Assembly (NCBI GenBank): GCA_016124525.1
Contig: WGNO01000025.1
Span: 1-44,933, forward strand
DNA from: Nostoc sp. RI_552
GTDB taxonomy: Bacteria; Cyanobacteriota; Cyanobacteriia; Cyanobacteriales; Nostocaceae
Length of the DNA stretch: 44,933 nucleotides
Direction of reading: 5' to 3'
The position numbers and the translations under genes were made by a program. Positions 19,123 through 28,154 of the stretch are shown here, piece after piece. The number at the start of each line of letters is the position of its first letter. The stretch's first letter is position 1. Below the pieces are notes generated by a model. The model had not been told where the DNA came from and did not search any database. It worked only from the letters and a program-made list of their open reading frames with translations.

Positions 19123-19608
19123 ATGACCACTGTCATAGCTTTTGGGAAAAAGTTAAAAATCCGGCGGATTTTAACCATCTTTGTAGCTGGTCTATTATTG
19201 ATAATTAGTACCGCTTGTAGTGGCGCAAATCCTCAGGGTGCAAAACCCCAAAATCCTCCCGTCCAAGCTGGTGGCGCAAACAACCCTTATAAATATGGTG
19301 GAGACAAATATACTAAATATAGAATGACCAGTGATCCTAAAGCCATTGATGCCGAAGAGAAAAAAGAAAATAATCGAGCTAATCTACAGTCAGATTTACA
19401 AGATTTGATTGCCATAAATGGAGACTCCCAAATACTTTACCCTGGGGCTGATGCACCTATAGGTAGAATTGCCAAAGAAAAAGAATTGCCAATCATCACG
19501 GAGGAAAACTTCCAAACACCAGCACCAGGGGGTTTAATTCAACGAGAACCAGATGTAGGAACTCGCATTCAAAAACCCATTGAAACAGTGGAAGATACTG
19601 TTAAATAA
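19123..19608 (+). CDS. Uncharacterised lipoprotein
   Basis: 161 residues. A basic N-terminus (KKLKIRR), a hydrophobic stretch (ILTIFVAGLLLI) and the lipobox STAC at residues 30-33 mark a lipoprotein signal peptide, so the mature protein is anchored at the plasma or outer membrane. The rest is low-complexity, Pro/Asn-rich, then charged and probably disordered. The start has AGGAGG 5 nt upstream. A 7-bp perfect hairpin (TTGGTAA-GGG-TTACCAA, 19028-19044) lies in the leader. The next gene has the same plan and similar signal peptide, so the two may be an old duplication. Function unknown. Confidence 0.8.
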   Translation: MTTVIAFGKKLKIRRILTIFVAGLLLIISTACSGANPQGAKPQNPPVQAGGANNPYKYGGDKYTKYRMTSDPKAIDAEEKKENNRANLQSDLQDLIAINGDSQILYPGADAPIGRIAKEKELPIITEENFQTPAPGGLIQREPDVGTRIQKPIETVEDTVK

Positions 19609-19670
19609 GCATCTAGTTTTTTGGAAAACAAGGCAGTTAGCCACCTGAATTACCAAAAAATCCAGGCGTT

Positions 19671-19695
19671 GGTAAGTAAAATCGGTAAGTAAAAT
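19671..19695 (+). repeat. 13-bp tandem duplication between the lipoprotein genes
   Basis: GGTAAGTAAAAT at 19671-19682 recurs at 19684-19695 after a 1-nt spacer. Two units only. Confidence 0.6.
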
Positions 19696-19803
19696 TTTTG
19701 TTTTACCCACAAATTTAATTCAACAACTGCTCATTAAAGACGCAATTAATCGCCTCTGAGTGCAGCATAAGTTTAACTTAATCCCCAGCATTTCAGGAGT
19801 AAC

Positions 19804-20415
19804 ATGATGAAAAAAGTTATGAATTGGCTAAAAAATATACGTCCTGTTAAAATTTTAACAGTCTTTTTAGCGGCAACATTTTTATTCATAGCACAAGCCT
19901 GTAATCGTCCCGAAATAACCCAACAGCCACCACAACCCAACGCTCAACCACCTAATGTAGAACGATACAATCCGACAAAGAATTATCAACTCAGCACCCC
20001 GGAGGGGGGAATGAATAACTTTAGCGACCTAGATCCCAGAGCTAAGGCGGCCGAAAAAGCAGCAAATATCAAAGCCGCAGAACTAGGCGCAAATGCGCGG
20101 AGAAACGTTGAGGAAAAGGGTGTTGATAGTGCAGAACAATATATCCGTAATTATCAAGAAGGTACACCCTTAGATGAACGAGTCAAGGGCCTTGGTGAAG
20201 ATATTGGCAGTTCTGCCGAAGAATTAGGTAAAGGTGTCATCAAGGGAACACAGCGCGGAGTAGAAAACCTGCAAAAAAATCTGGGACGCACTGCTGAAGA
20301 CTTGACTAAAAATGTCAAACGCCAAGCTGAAGACACCACGACTACTCTCCAACGCCAAGCTGAAGACACAGCTGAGGTAGTAAAAAGAAAAATTAGAGCA
20401 GCTGATTTAGATTAG
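19804..20415 (+). CDS. Uncharacterised lipoprotein with amphipathic repeat helices
   Basis: About 203 residues. ATGATG start: AGGAG ends 4 nt before the first ATG and 7 nt before the second, so the second (19807) may be used. Signal peptide with lipobox AQAC (Cys at about 33), then a Gln/Pro linker. A long charged helix follows (about 75-203) with repeated RQAEDT words and KN/RNV heptads, like LEA or apolipoprotein-type amphipathic helices. It is likely membrane-anchored and extracytoplasmic. Paired with the previous lipoprotein gene, and a strong terminator closes the pair. Function unknown; a stress or envelope role would be a guess. Confidence 0.8.
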   Translation: MMKKVMNWLKNIRPVKILTVFLAATFLFIAQACNRPEITQQPPQPNAQPPNVERYNPTKNYQLSTPEGGMNNFSDLDPRAKAAEKAANIKAAELGANARRNVEEKGVDSAEQYIRNYQEGTPLDERVKGLGEDIGSSAEELGKGVIKGTQRGVENLQKNLGRTAEDLTKNVKRQAEDTTTTLQRQAEDTAEVVKRKIRAADLD

Positions 20416-20428
20416 TTCTAAATCAAAG

Positions 20429-20452
20429 AACCCCCGTTAACTGGGGTTTTTT
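20429..20452 (+). terminator. Terminator after the lipoprotein pair
   Basis: AACCCC pairs with GGGGTT around an 8-nt loop and runs into TTTTTT. On the other strand it may also serve larC, which ends at 20470. Confidence 0.75.
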
Positions 20453-20469
20453 CCGCTTATGACTAATGG

Positions 20470-21726
20470 CTATTGATTTTGTAAATACCAAGTATGTAGT
20501 GCTAATCGTTGAACTTCACGCCAGGGAATATTGTACTTTCGAGCTAATTCTGCACAATCTTCATATTCTGGCTGGACGTTGGTGATAGAATTATCTTGCT
20601 TTTGTCCTTCCCATGCTACTTTAACTCGCACTTTGCCATATTCAATTTGTACAGATTGAATTTCCCGTTGTAAGATAGCACGCTGTTGGGTACTGCGCCG
20701 AATACCTAAAGTAGTAGTTTCCCGGAATAAAACTCCTTGACAAGGAAGCATATTCTCTGGATGACAGATTACAGTTAATAAAATTCCTGGACGGGACTTT
20801 TTCATCCCTATAGGCTGAGTGAAAACATCCACAGCACCAACAGCAAATAAGGCTTCAAAAACATAACCAAGGGCCTGGGGATTTAAATCATCAATTTGTG
20901 TTTCCAGTACAGTAATAGTTTCTAAATTGCCATTGGGATCTTCAGAATTATTAGTGCAATCCCCCAGCCAAAGACGTAATATATTAGGAATAGGTAAATT
21001 GATTGTTCCTGCTCCCAGTCCTACTTGTTTGATGGTCATTGGCGGTGGTGAACCAAACTCTGTACTTAGAGTAGTAACGATGGCTGCTCCTGTTGGTGTC
21101 ACAAGTTCCTTGTCAATGCCGTTACTAAAGACCGGACAACTTCGCATTTCCCACAACTTCAATACAGCGGGAACTGGTACAGCCATCTCGCCGTGGGCTG
21201 CACGTACTGTGCCTCCACCCGTGGGCAGTGCTGAACAGTATAGCATCGGTAATCCCTCATGATTACTGGAAATCCCCAACCAATCCAAACCCAAGCAGGT
21301 GCCCACAATATCCACAATTGCATCCACAGCGCCCACTTCATGGAAATGTACCTTCTCTGGGGCAATGCCGTGCACAGCCCCTTCTGCCACTGCCAGCTGG
21401 CGGAACACCGATAAACTCCAAGCTTCTGCCCGTGATGGCAATTGGGCTTTGAGGATGATCTTCTCTATTTCTGGCAAATGGCGCCCGTGATGGTGACTAT
21501 GTTCGTGGTGGTGGTAATGATTGTGTACCAAATCAACATTAACTTTAGTTGCCTGTTGACCATTGCGTTGCACCAGTTCTACTCTGAGCTTATACTCCTG
21601 GGCAATTCCCAATTTATTAAGTGTCTCACTTAAATACTCCACGGGAACACCCAAACTTACTAAAGCACCCAGGCACATATCACCAGAAATTCCCGTCGGA
21701 CATTGAAGGTAGGCAACTTTAATCAT
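20470..21726 (-). CDS. larC: Nickel-pincer cofactor biosynthesis protein LarC (DUF111)
   Basis: About 418 residues from ATG 21726 ([17 protein letters not shown], the usual LarC opening). A longer frame from a GTG at 21771 adds 15 residues not expected in the family. LarC uses CTP to insert nickel into the pyridinium pincer cofactor of lactate racemase-type enzymes. Seen: GISGDM (11-16), the His-rich loop [14 protein letters not shown] typical of this family, [17 protein letters not shown], and the C-terminal ferredoxin-like part. larA, larB and larE are not in the window. Many cyanobacteria carry larC apart from them, so the client enzyme is uncertain. Confidence 0.9.
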   Translation of the reverse strand: MIKVAYLQCPTGISGDMCLGALVSLGVPVEYLSETLNKLGIAQEYKLRVELVQRNGQQATKVNVDLVHNHYHHHEHSHHHGRHLPEIEKIILKAQLPSRAEAWSLSVFRQLAVAEGAVHGIAPEKVHFHEVGAVDAIVDIVGTCLGLDWLGISSNHEGLPMLYCSALPTGGGTVRAAHGEMAVPVPAVLKLWEMRSCPVFSNGIDKELVTPTGAAIVTTLSTEFGSPPPMTIKQVGLGAGTINLPIPNILRLWLGDCTNNSEDPNGNLETITVLETQIDDLNPQALGYVFEALFAVGAVDVFTQPIGMKKSRPGILLTVICHPENMLPCQGVLFRETTTLGIRRSTQQRAILQREIQSVQIEYGKVRVKVAWEGQKQDNSITNVQPEYEDCAELARKYNIPWREVQRLALHTWYLQNQ

Positions 21727-21898
21727 ATGGATAAGTGAATCAACTTTATTTTCAATTTTCAAACCTTGCACAACTATTTTGATGTCAATCTTTGGGTATT
21801 TGTGTCATGTACTCATCCATCGGTCAAAAGATGCATAACACGGAATCTTCTATTTTGCCTGGAATCCACAATTCCCCACCTCTCATTCAGAACTTAAT

Positions 21899-22549
21899 AT
21901 GGCAAAAATTTTCTCTGTCCATCCTGATAATCCACAAACCCGCCGTATAGAGGAAATAAAGTCAGCGCTCTCTAATGGCGCAATTATGCTCTACCCTACA
22001 GACACAGTTTATGCTATCGGTTGTGATTTAAATGCCAAATCGGCAGTGGAACGTGTGCGGCAAATTAAACAGCTAGCTAATGATAAACCATTGACATTTT
22101 TGTGTCCTTCATTATCAGATGTAGCCACCTATGCTTTTGTAAGTGATACAGCTTATCGGATGATGAAGCGCCTGATACCAGGGACTTACACCTTTCTACT
22201 GCCGGCCACCAAGTTAGTTCCCCGACTAGTACAAAACCCCAAGCGAAAAACTACCGGGATTCGTGTACCAGACCATCCTGTCTGTTTGGCATTGTTAACA
22301 TCCTTAGCAAATCCCATTATTTCAACTTCAGCACATCTCCCACCAAATGATGAATCATTAGAGCTAGATTTAGAACCTAGACTATCCCAGGTAGAGCTAT
22401 TTGACCGTTGGGATAGGTTAGTTGATTTAATTATAGACACCGGAGAGGAACCAACTTATGAGGTGTCTACGATTTTGGACTTAACGGGAGACAAACCAAT
22501 GATGACAAGGCGAGGTTTAGGTTGGGAAGCAGCAGCTGCTTTGGTATAA
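21899..22549 (+). CDS. Sua5/YciO/YrdC family protein (L-threonylcarbamoyladenylate synthase type)
   Basis: 216 residues, the length of single-domain TsaC/YciO proteins. The YrdC fold signature is present: AIMLYPTDTVYAIGCDL near 27-43, RVRQIKQLANDKPLTFLC, PGTYTFLLPAT, and TGIRVPDHPVCLALL. The TsaC branch makes threonylcarbamoyl-AMP for the t6A37 modification of ANN-decoding tRNAs. Closest in feel to the YciO branch, whose role is less certain, so I give no symbol. ATG without clear Shine-Dalgarno, 172 nt past the divergent larC start. Confidence 0.88.
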   Translation: MAKIFSVHPDNPQTRRIEEIKSALSNGAIMLYPTDTVYAIGCDLNAKSAVERVRQIKQLANDKPLTFLCPSLSDVATYAFVSDTAYRMMKRLIPGTYTFLLPATKLVPRLVQNPKRKTTGIRVPDHPVCLALLTSLANPIISTSAHLPPNDESLELDLEPRLSQVELFDRWDRLVDLIIDTGEEPTYEVSTILDLTGDKPMMTRRGLGWEAAAALV

Positions 22550-22594
22550 CAAACAAACGTCACAGCCTACTCCCTCAATTTGAGTGAACTGTTA

Positions 22595-22822
22595 TCAAAA
22601 TGATCCAGTTTTGAGATCGTCATACTCATAATATCTGGCAGTATGTAAAACAGGATGACGATCAATGTCGATATAGCAAGTCTTTTTACCACTTTTACAG
22701 CGTGGCAAATGTCTTTGTGGCATACTCAATGTGGTTGCTTCTACAAAAAGCGACACACTGCTTGCTTTGTAACTTTTGGAATTGCCTAAAGTCTTACATA
22801 TATACGTCAGCAGTGCTTGCAT
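22595..22822 (-). CDS. Possible small protein (75 residues), doubtful
   Basis: The frame reads from ATG 22822, with an internal ATG giving a 42-residue form that begins MPQRHLPRCKSG and ends in a charged, Tyr-rich tail (TARYYEYDDLKTGSF). Codon choice resembles neighbouring genes, but there is no ribosome binding site and I recognise no family. It fills an otherwise empty 370-nt gap before the HetZ-related gene. It may be chance. Confidence 0.3.
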   Translation of the reverse strand: MQALLTYICKTLGNSKSYKASSVSLFVEATTLSMPQRHLPRCKSGKKTCYIDIDRHPVLHTARYYEYDDLKTGSF

Positions 22823-22920
22823 TGAGTTTTGAGAATGTTAAATAGTTCTCCAACTAAAGCTGGCCTTATTTTTTGTATCTGCGTTGTAGTTACGGTGCAT
22901 ACCACACTCACAGAAAAGTC

Positions 22921-24132
22921 ATGAAAGCCAACTTTGCAAATCTACCAATTTTTCAATCCACCTTTTTCTGCAATGTTTCGCCATCAGAGTTGTTAGACGA
23001 CAATCAAAATAGCTTGAAAAAATTGCTATATCAAGAAATGCGCGCTCAAGTCAAAGCTTCATCTGAGTGTATACAAGCTGTATCAAACCGCATCGCTACA
23101 GAAGTAGAACGAATATGTCATAAAAGCGCCCGCATCCAAAAGTCTGGGCAAATCAAATCATGGCAAGTAAATTTAGCCAGACATCGCCTGCAAAAATGCC
23201 TGTATTACTACCAATTGGGTTCCAGACGCGCAAGAGTGGAACTACATAGTAATCTGGGTGCAATGATTTATCGCCATGTGACACTTTCTGGTTCTGAGTT
23301 GGGGTTTAATGCTCGTTACAATCTCATTGAAGACTTTCTGCAAGGGTTTTACATGGAAGCTATCAAAGCTTTTCGACGCGAAAGTGAACTACCATCGGAT
23401 TACAAGCCCCGTACTCAGTTAGAATTGGCAGAATACATCGCATTTACAGAGCAATATGCTAAACGCCGCATTACTTTACCAGGTGGGAATAATCAGCAAT
23501 TAATCATCCTCCGTGCCCAAACTTTTGCCCGTCGTCAGCCCCAAGAAACCACTGTTGACATTGAAATGGCTGTAGAATCAGCCAAAAGCGAAGAAGCAGA
23601 AATTTACCACCGTAACTCGGCGGTACAACAGATTAGATCACAAATGATTGCTCAAACTAACTTTGACCCATCTGAAGATTCAGAGCGCGATCGCGTGATT
23701 ACGGAATTGACAAAATACTTAGAAGCTCAAGGTCAAGCTGACTGTGTGGACTACCTGATGCTGAAACTACAAGATATCTCAGCACCAGAAATTGACGAAA
23801 TTCTCGGTATCACTAGCCGTGAGCGTGACTATCTGCAACAACGTTTTAAATATCATGTGGAAAAATTCGCCAAAAATCACCAATGGCAATTAGTTCATCA
23901 ATGGTTAGGTGCTGGTTTAGAGCACAAATTGGGTTTAAATTCTCAGCAATGGGAAACTTTTTTGAGTGTCTTATCTCCTGAGCAGCAACAAATTTTGCAC
24001 TTGAAAATTAGCCAAAAGAGTGATCAGTCCATTGCTAAAGCTGTAAAATGCACACCTAAACAAGTACAAAAGCGTTGGACTCGGATGCTAGAAGTAGCAT
24101 GGGATATCCGTAATGGCAACAATGACATTTAA
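22921..24132 (+). CDS. HetZ-related protein
   Basis: About 403 residues from ATG 22921 (MKANFANLPIF); an upstream extension of 16 residues has no support. The protein is soluble and helical. The middle (YNLIEDFLQGFYMEAIKAFRRE, LPGGNNQQLIILRAQTFARRQPQETT) and the end (a helix-turn-helix-like LSPEQQQILHLKISQKSDQSIAKAVKCTPKQVQKRWTRM region at about 350-395) resemble the HetZ family of filamentous cyanobacteria, which acts early in heterocyst differentiation. HetZ itself is about 400 residues and normally sits with patU genes. None are here, so this is more likely a HetZ paralogue. DNA binding is inferred from the C-terminus, which looks like sigma-70 region 4. Confidence 0.65.
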   Translation: MKANFANLPIFQSTFFCNVSPSELLDDNQNSLKKLLYQEMRAQVKASSECIQAVSNRIATEVERICHKSARIQKSGQIKSWQVNLARHRLQKCLYYYQLGSRRARVELHSNLGAMIYRHVTLSGSELGFNARYNLIEDFLQGFYMEAIKAFRRESELPSDYKPRTQLELAEYIAFTEQYAKRRITLPGGNNQQLIILRAQTFARRQPQETTVDIEMAVESAKSEEAEIYHRNSAVQQIRSQMIAQTNFDPSEDSERDRVITELTKYLEAQGQADCVDYLMLKLQDISAPEIDEILGITSRERDYLQQRFKYHVEKFAKNHQWQLVHQWLGAGLEHKLGLNSQQWETFLSVLSPEQQQILHLKISQKSDQSIAKAVKCTPKQVQKRWTRMLEVAWDIRNGNNDI

Positions 24133-24414
24133 CTGTGTTAACAGTAAATACAGCCAAGCTCTACGTCTTGAATTATAGATGTTTTTACCAATCAATTTCC
24201 CCATAGACTACTAGAAAAAGTTCCCTCTACTACTTTTCTTCATTGAGGATAATTAGAGAAAAATATGGGGAAATCACCTTGCCAAAAAACGAGTTAAAGC
24301 CCCTGGTTTTGACCATGGAAATGTAGGCTATTAGCGAGTTTAGTCCCTTTTAAACCAGTAAGTGGTTTCATGGGTGCTGAAAAAGTCGGTTTAGAGATTG
24401 ACAGTTATTCTGAT

Positions 24415-25242
24415 TTAATAAGAAGTAACTAGTAATTCAGTGATATTGCCCCGCTTTTTGGCATTAGAATTAATAGACCTGGTTGCTGATATTGTGTAAA
24501 TATTGAACTTGTTATAAATTTCGCGAATGAACTCACAATCTGAATTAGATAACATGACTTTTACACCACGCTCGGCTAATTGTGCAAATATATCCCTGAG
24601 TCCAAATTGTTTACTTTCGCCAAAGCAATAGCTACTGTAAGCTGTAAAATAACTGGTTTTACTTACAGGATGGTATGGTGGATCAAAATAAACAAAATCA
24701 TCACTGCTAGTGGCATAATTCAGGACATCTGTAAAATCTGCTGGTTTAATTTCCGTAGTGGAAAGTGCTCTTGATGCAGATCTAAGGATATCTTCAGGAC
24801 AAACATTCGGATTTTTATATCTTCCTAAAGGGACATTGAATTTACCCTGGGAGTTAACCCGATACAGTCCATTAAAACAAGTTTTATTCAGATAGATAAG
24901 ACGAGCAGCTTTTTCTAAATCACTACCTCCGACATGGGTTCTCATTGCATAATAATACTCCGGGTTATGCTGGTTTTGATGTTCTCGCAGCAGACAAATT
25001 AAGTTTTCAACATCATCTCTAACACAGCGATAAGTAGTAATTAATTCTGTATTAATATCAGTTAATCTTGCCTCCAGGGGATGTAGATAGAAAAAAATAG
25101 CTCCACCACCTAAAAATGGCTCGTAATATGTTTTATATTCCTTGGGAAAATAGGTAATGTACTGTGGGATTAACCGACCTTTCCCCCCTGCCCACTTTAA
25201 AAATGGACGCGGGCAAGTTGCTGTGGAGATTCGACCTACCAT
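24415..25242 (-). CDS. Dam-type DNA adenine-N6 methyltransferase
   Basis: 275 residues, full length for the Dam/M.DpnII class. Motif I FLKWAGGKGRLIPQ (14-27) binds AdoMet, PFLGGGAIFFYL follows, and the catalytic motif IV DPPYHPVSKTSYFT is intact. The family methylates A in GATC. In Anabaena PCC 7120 the orphan enzyme DmtA has this specificity. No restriction enzyme gene is adjacent, so it is probably an orphan. At least 13 HIP1 octamers (GCGATCGC), each with a GATC, lie in this window alone and are likely substrates. The ATG has no Shine-Dalgarno. A role in mismatch repair or regulation is inference. Confidence 0.92.
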   Translation of the reverse strand: MVGRISTATCPRPFLKWAGGKGRLIPQYITYFPKEYKTYYEPFLGGGAIFFYLHPLEARLTDINTELITTYRCVRDDVENLICLLREHQNQHNPEYYYAMRTHVGGSDLEKAARLIYLNKTCFNGLYRVNSQGKFNVPLGRYKNPNVCPEDILRSASRALSTTEIKPADFTDVLNYATSSDDFVYFDPPYHPVSKTSYFTAYSSYCFGESKQFGLRDIFAQLAERGVKVMLSNSDCEFIREIYNKFNIYTISATRSINSNAKKRGNITELLVTSY

Positions 25243-25401
25243 TTATTTGCAGTTGAAGTAAAAATCAGCTACTAAAATAACAAAATATAACTGAAGAAGC
25301 AGATTTGATTTGATGAGATTAGTAATTTTTTGGCTCTATAGATTACAATTAAATGGATATGAGAACAAATCTAATTGTATAACAAGGCAGCCTATATTCA
25401 A

Positions 25402-25608
25402 ATGTTTGACGGATTTTGGGATAACGTCTTTCGCTACCCACGCTACTTCATTACTATCCTGTTAGGGGTGATTCTCAACACGGTTGAGCCGTTAATGCCA
25501 CTGTTAAAACGCCCTGTCACCTTGATTGCTCTGTTAAGTTTCTTTGTGGGTAGCCTAGTTTTTGTCAGTCTCACCCTCCGGGCTATGCTGGGCTTGAGTG
25601 CAGTTTAA
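25402..25608 (+). CDS. DUF751 family small membrane protein
   Basis: About 68 residues from ATG 25402 (MFDGFWDNVFRYPRYFITIL). A 9-residue upstream extension is not conserved in relatives. Two hydrophobic segments (FITILLGVILN and LIALLSFFVGSLVFVSLTL). The sequence and position just upstream of rbfA match the cyanobacterial DUF751 family, which has plastid relatives. Function unknown, probably in the thylakoid or plasma membrane. Co-transcription with rbfA (121 nt downstream) is plausible. Confidence 0.82.
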   Translation: MFDGFWDNVFRYPRYFITILLGVILNTVEPLMPLLKRPVTLIALLSFFVGSLVFVSLTLRAMLGLSAV

Positions 25609-25729
25609 GCTCAAATCCTCAAGGTCTTACTCTAGAAGCAACAGCTATGGGCATTGAATAATTCCAGCTTTGTTTTCTCCAGTTTATCTATAATTATGTC
25701 GTATCACCTCTGTGAGGAGGCAGGATCTT

Positions 25730-26158
25730 ATGGCTACTAATCGCCGCGTTTCCCGCGTTGCTGAGTTGATTAAACGGGAAGTTAGCCAAATGCTACTCCA
25801 TGGTATTAAAGATGATCGCGTGGGTACAGGAATGGTCAGTGTTACCGATGTAGATGTTTCCGGTGACTTACAACACGCCAAAGTCTATGTCAGTATTTAT
25901 GGTACAGAGTCAGCCAAATCAGAAACAATGGCAGGCTTAAGGTCAGCAACCGGTTTTATCCGTAGCGAACTTGGTTCACGAGTTAGGCTCCGTCGTACAC
26001 CAGAAGTCATTTTTATCGAAGACAAATCCATAGAAAGGGGTACTAAAGTGCTGTCGCTTTTAAATAAACTAGAGTACGAGCGATCGCCTCAAAATTTCAC
26101 AGTAGCTGACAATACCACCGATGCAGATGATGAATTTTCTGAAGAGGTAACTGATTAA
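25730..26158 (+). CDS. rbfA: Ribosome-binding factor A
   Basis: 142 residues from ATG 25730, set by GAGGAGG 9 nt upstream. The frame runs six codons further to a GTG, but this overlaps the ribosome binding site. RbfA has a KH-like fold and matures the 5' end of 16S rRNA in the 30S subunit; it is also needed in the cold. Seen: [20 protein letters not shown] (3-22), [19 protein letters not shown], and [21 protein letters not shown] short acidic tail follows. Same strand and order as DUF751-rbfA in other cyanobacteria. Confidence 0.95.
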   Translation: MATNRRVSRVAELIKREVSQMLLHGIKDDRVGTGMVSVTDVDVSGDLQHAKVYVSIYGTESAKSETMAGLRSATGFIRSELGSRVRLRRTPEVIFIEDKSIERGTKVLSLLNKLEYERSPQNFTVADNTTDADDEFSEEVTD

Positions 26159-26661
26159 CAATGTCTCTTTAGAACAATTAATCCCTAGGGAATTGGCTAA
26201 ACAGTTGACAGACACGAGTCGATGCCCTCTGATTTAATGTAACCATCACAAAGTGTAAAGAGTTTGTAGTAGCAAGCAGATAGCAGCAGATTTATTTTGG
26301 GGTAACACGAACCATTGGAGAGTCCCCGCGCTTTTCAGCCGGGGAAAAGCCAACTACGGAATCCCCAATCTTCCAGATCCAGATTGATGTGTAGGATGAA
26401 TCCAAAATCCACAATCAAAATCAACTCGCAGCCAAAATTTCGCAGCCAAAATTCACAAATTCACGTAAATCTTTCTTTTTCGTCAGCATTTGTTGACATT
26501 CTTAACATTTCTTTAGATAATTTGAATGTGTATAACGTCAAAATAAAATAAGTTCCGTATAGCAAACTACAAAACCCTAGCCACAAGTCTAATCCTTGCC
26601 ATGTTTTTTCCCAGTAATTAATGGGAATGCTATCTACTTGTAAACTTTGTGAGTAAAAACG
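26159..26661. other. Intergenic region with a hairpin and short repeats
   Basis: TCCCCG...CGGGGA (26323-26345) forms a hairpin without a T run. A perfect 14-bp tandem duplication is at 26426-26453. A minus-strand frame (26461-26787) with one hydrophobic segment overlaps the next gene and lacks a usable start. No convincing gene. Confidence 0.45.
26426..26453 (+). repeat. 14-bp perfect tandem duplication
   Basis: TCGCAGCCAAAATT occurs twice head to tail (26426-26439 and 26440-26453). Confidence 0.7.
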
Positions 26662-26901
26662 ATGAGTGTGAATACGGTGCCTTCTATCAATTCTTACTAT
26701 TCTTTGGATGTCATCCAAGATGAAGCACGCCGACTGGTACAAAAGGGGGTGGTTAGTCGCCAACAACCAATATATACACTCTGCCAATACATTCCAGCTA
26801 GAGAGTGGGTTTGCGTTGAATGCGAGTTAGAAAAATGCGACTTTTTATTACGCGATCGCATTGGCGATCTGATTGGTCGTGAACAATGGGAAAACGACTA
26901 A
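26662..26901 (+). CDS. DUF4327 family protein
   Basis: 79 residues. The core YSLDVIQDEARRLVQKGVVSRQQPIYTLCQYIPAREWVCVECELEK and the end RDRIGDLIGREQW are characteristic of this cyanobacteria-only family of small soluble proteins. Three Cys residues (in TLCQ and VCVEC) are conserved in memory, though a metal site is not proven. It stands alone, and a HIP1 site lies inside it at 26852-26859. Function unknown. Confidence 0.83.
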   Translation: MSVNTVPSINSYYSLDVIQDEARRLVQKGVVSRQQPIYTLCQYIPAREWVCVECELEKCDFLLRDRIGDLIGREQWEND

Positions 26902-27141
26902 TGAGTATGTGATTTAAATTTTGGATTGGGAGTTTATTTTGGATGTCTATATTTGACAGCAAGTAACCCGACGGCTAAATTGAGGGATAATCTCTAGTTT
27001 TGATATATATTTCCCCATCCAAAATCTTAGGTTTTCCATTGAGGTACAAACATTAGAATCTGAACTGATGCAGCTTTTCAAGTTACGAATGCGTTAATCC
27101 CGCCTTGATAACTTGACTATCGGAATGTAGATTTGCTAGCT

Positions 27142-27182
27142 GGGGTAGTTTAACATCATAAAACTGCCCCGGTAATTTTTTT
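27142..27182 (+). terminator. Terminator-like hairpin downstream of the DUF4327 gene
   Basis: GGGGTAGTTT (27142-27151) pairs with AAACTGCCCC (27161-27170), with one G-U pair and a 9-nt loop. A run of eight T starts 5 nt later. It lies between two convergent genes and may serve both. Confidence 0.55.
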
Positions 27183-27535
27183 TAACTTACTTGCTCTAAA
27201 TACTGGTTAACATCGTCAATCATTCGCGTCAGTTCAGCTTCTGTAGTTAAGCGAATGTTCAGATCGCGGATAGTCAGCAACACTTTAGCAGCAAAGGGAG
27301 TAGGCCAAATATTGGGATTACAAAAAACTTCTAAAAATACCTCGCCAGTGTAGCGATACTCTAAAGGAGGCTGAGGAGTAACTTTACCGCCTCCTGGAGT
27401 GGGTTTAGCGGCCACAGCTTTTAGACGTTCCATTAACTCATCTGTTGCTGTCTTTAATTCCCGTGCTGCCTGGGGTGTAAAACTGAAGGAGACGGAACCT
27501 TCAACCAAGTTCAGTGTCAGAGTAGTTGAAGACAT
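27182..27535 (-). CDS. Conserved hypothetical protein
   Basis: 117 residues from ATG 27535. Begins with a strand-rich stretch (TTLTLNLVEGSVSFSFTPQAARELK), then a helix, a Pro/Gly-rich linker (KPTPGGGKVTPQPP) and an alpha/beta half ending LTRMIDDVNQYLEQ. No signal, membrane segment or known motif. Composition is like the neighbours. Minus strand, next to the response regulator gene but separated from it by a strong hairpin, so probably transcribed alone. Function unknown. Confidence 0.68.
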   Translation of the reverse strand: MSSTTLTLNLVEGSVSFSFTPQAARELKTATDELMERLKAVAAKPTPGGGKVTPQPPLEYRYTGEVFLEVFCNPNIWPTPFAAKVLLTIRDLNIRLTTEAELTRMIDDVNQYLEQVS

Positions 27536-27693
27536 GATTAATAAAAACTAATTGATAACTACCTATGTTACAGGAAGAGCGGTTTTAATTTTGTCGTTTT
27601 TCTGGGGATACTTTGCTGATACTTGGGCACAATAGCAACAAGTTGCCATAATTTCATTGGGGGACTTTAAAGGGATAGGGAATAAGACCCTCA

Positions 27694-27724
27694 ATAATCA
27701 CCGACATTATAGGTCGGTGATTAT
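27694..27724 (-). terminator. Perfect 12-bp hairpin after the response regulator gene
   Basis: The arms 27694-27705 and 27713-27724 (core ATCACCGAC / GTCGGTGAT) are perfect, with a 7-nt loop, 1 nt from the stop codon. The T run on the minus strand is weak (ATTATTG), so it could instead protect the mRNA end. Confidence 0.6.
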
Positions 27725-27725
27725 G

Positions 27726-28154
27726 TCAAAAAAAGCGATGGTCATTGACAAAGTTCACTAAATTTGCTATGGTGGCCACTAAGTTTTCTGGGGAAACTGG
27801 TTTAGCCAGATGAACCTGAAATCCGGCTTTTAAAGCACGGATAGAATCCTCCGTATCTGCATAAGCAGTTAAAGCAACTGCCGGGACTCCTCCCCCTTTG
27901 TCTGGCTTTAATCCTCGCACTTTTCGGATTAAACTGTAACCATCTTCACCAGGCATAGCAATATCACAGATACACACATCAGGCCGCAACCCAGGTAAAA
28001 TTTCCAGTGCTTTTACTGCTGAGTCAGCGGTGAAAACAGTCGCCCCATCGGCGGCCAACACTGTAGTAACATAAAAGCGGCTATCCTCATCATCGTCCAC
28101 TACGAGAATCCTTAATCCAGCCAGAACCAGAGTAGCTTGTATAATTTCTGCCAT
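27726..28154 (-). CDS. Single-domain response regulator
   Basis: 142 residues, a receiver domain with little else. Acidic pocket D20-D22 (LVVDDDEDS), phospho-acceptor D64 in CICDIAMPGEDGYSL, switch Thr in ALTAYAD, and Lys in LAKPVS. No output domain, so it works through protein contacts, as in phosphorelays or CheY-like control. No kinase is adjacent on the same strand; the phytochrome kinase lies divergently 780 nt away. A cognate pair with it is possible but unproven. Confidence 0.92.
   Translation of the reverse strand: MAEIIQATLVLAGLRILVVDDDEDSRFYVTTVLAADGATVFTADSAVKALEILPGLRPDVCICDIAMPGEDGYSLIRKVRGLKPDKGGGVPAVALTAYADTEDSIRALKAGFQVHLAKPVSPENLVATIANLVNFVNDHRFF

Noticed and set aside
26461..26787. 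Minus-strand frame with one membrane-like segment (LWLGFCSLLYGTYFILTLY)
   Set aside because: The only ATG starts lie inside the DUF4327 gene on the other strand, and no ribosome binding site is seen. The hydrophobic end alone is not enough.
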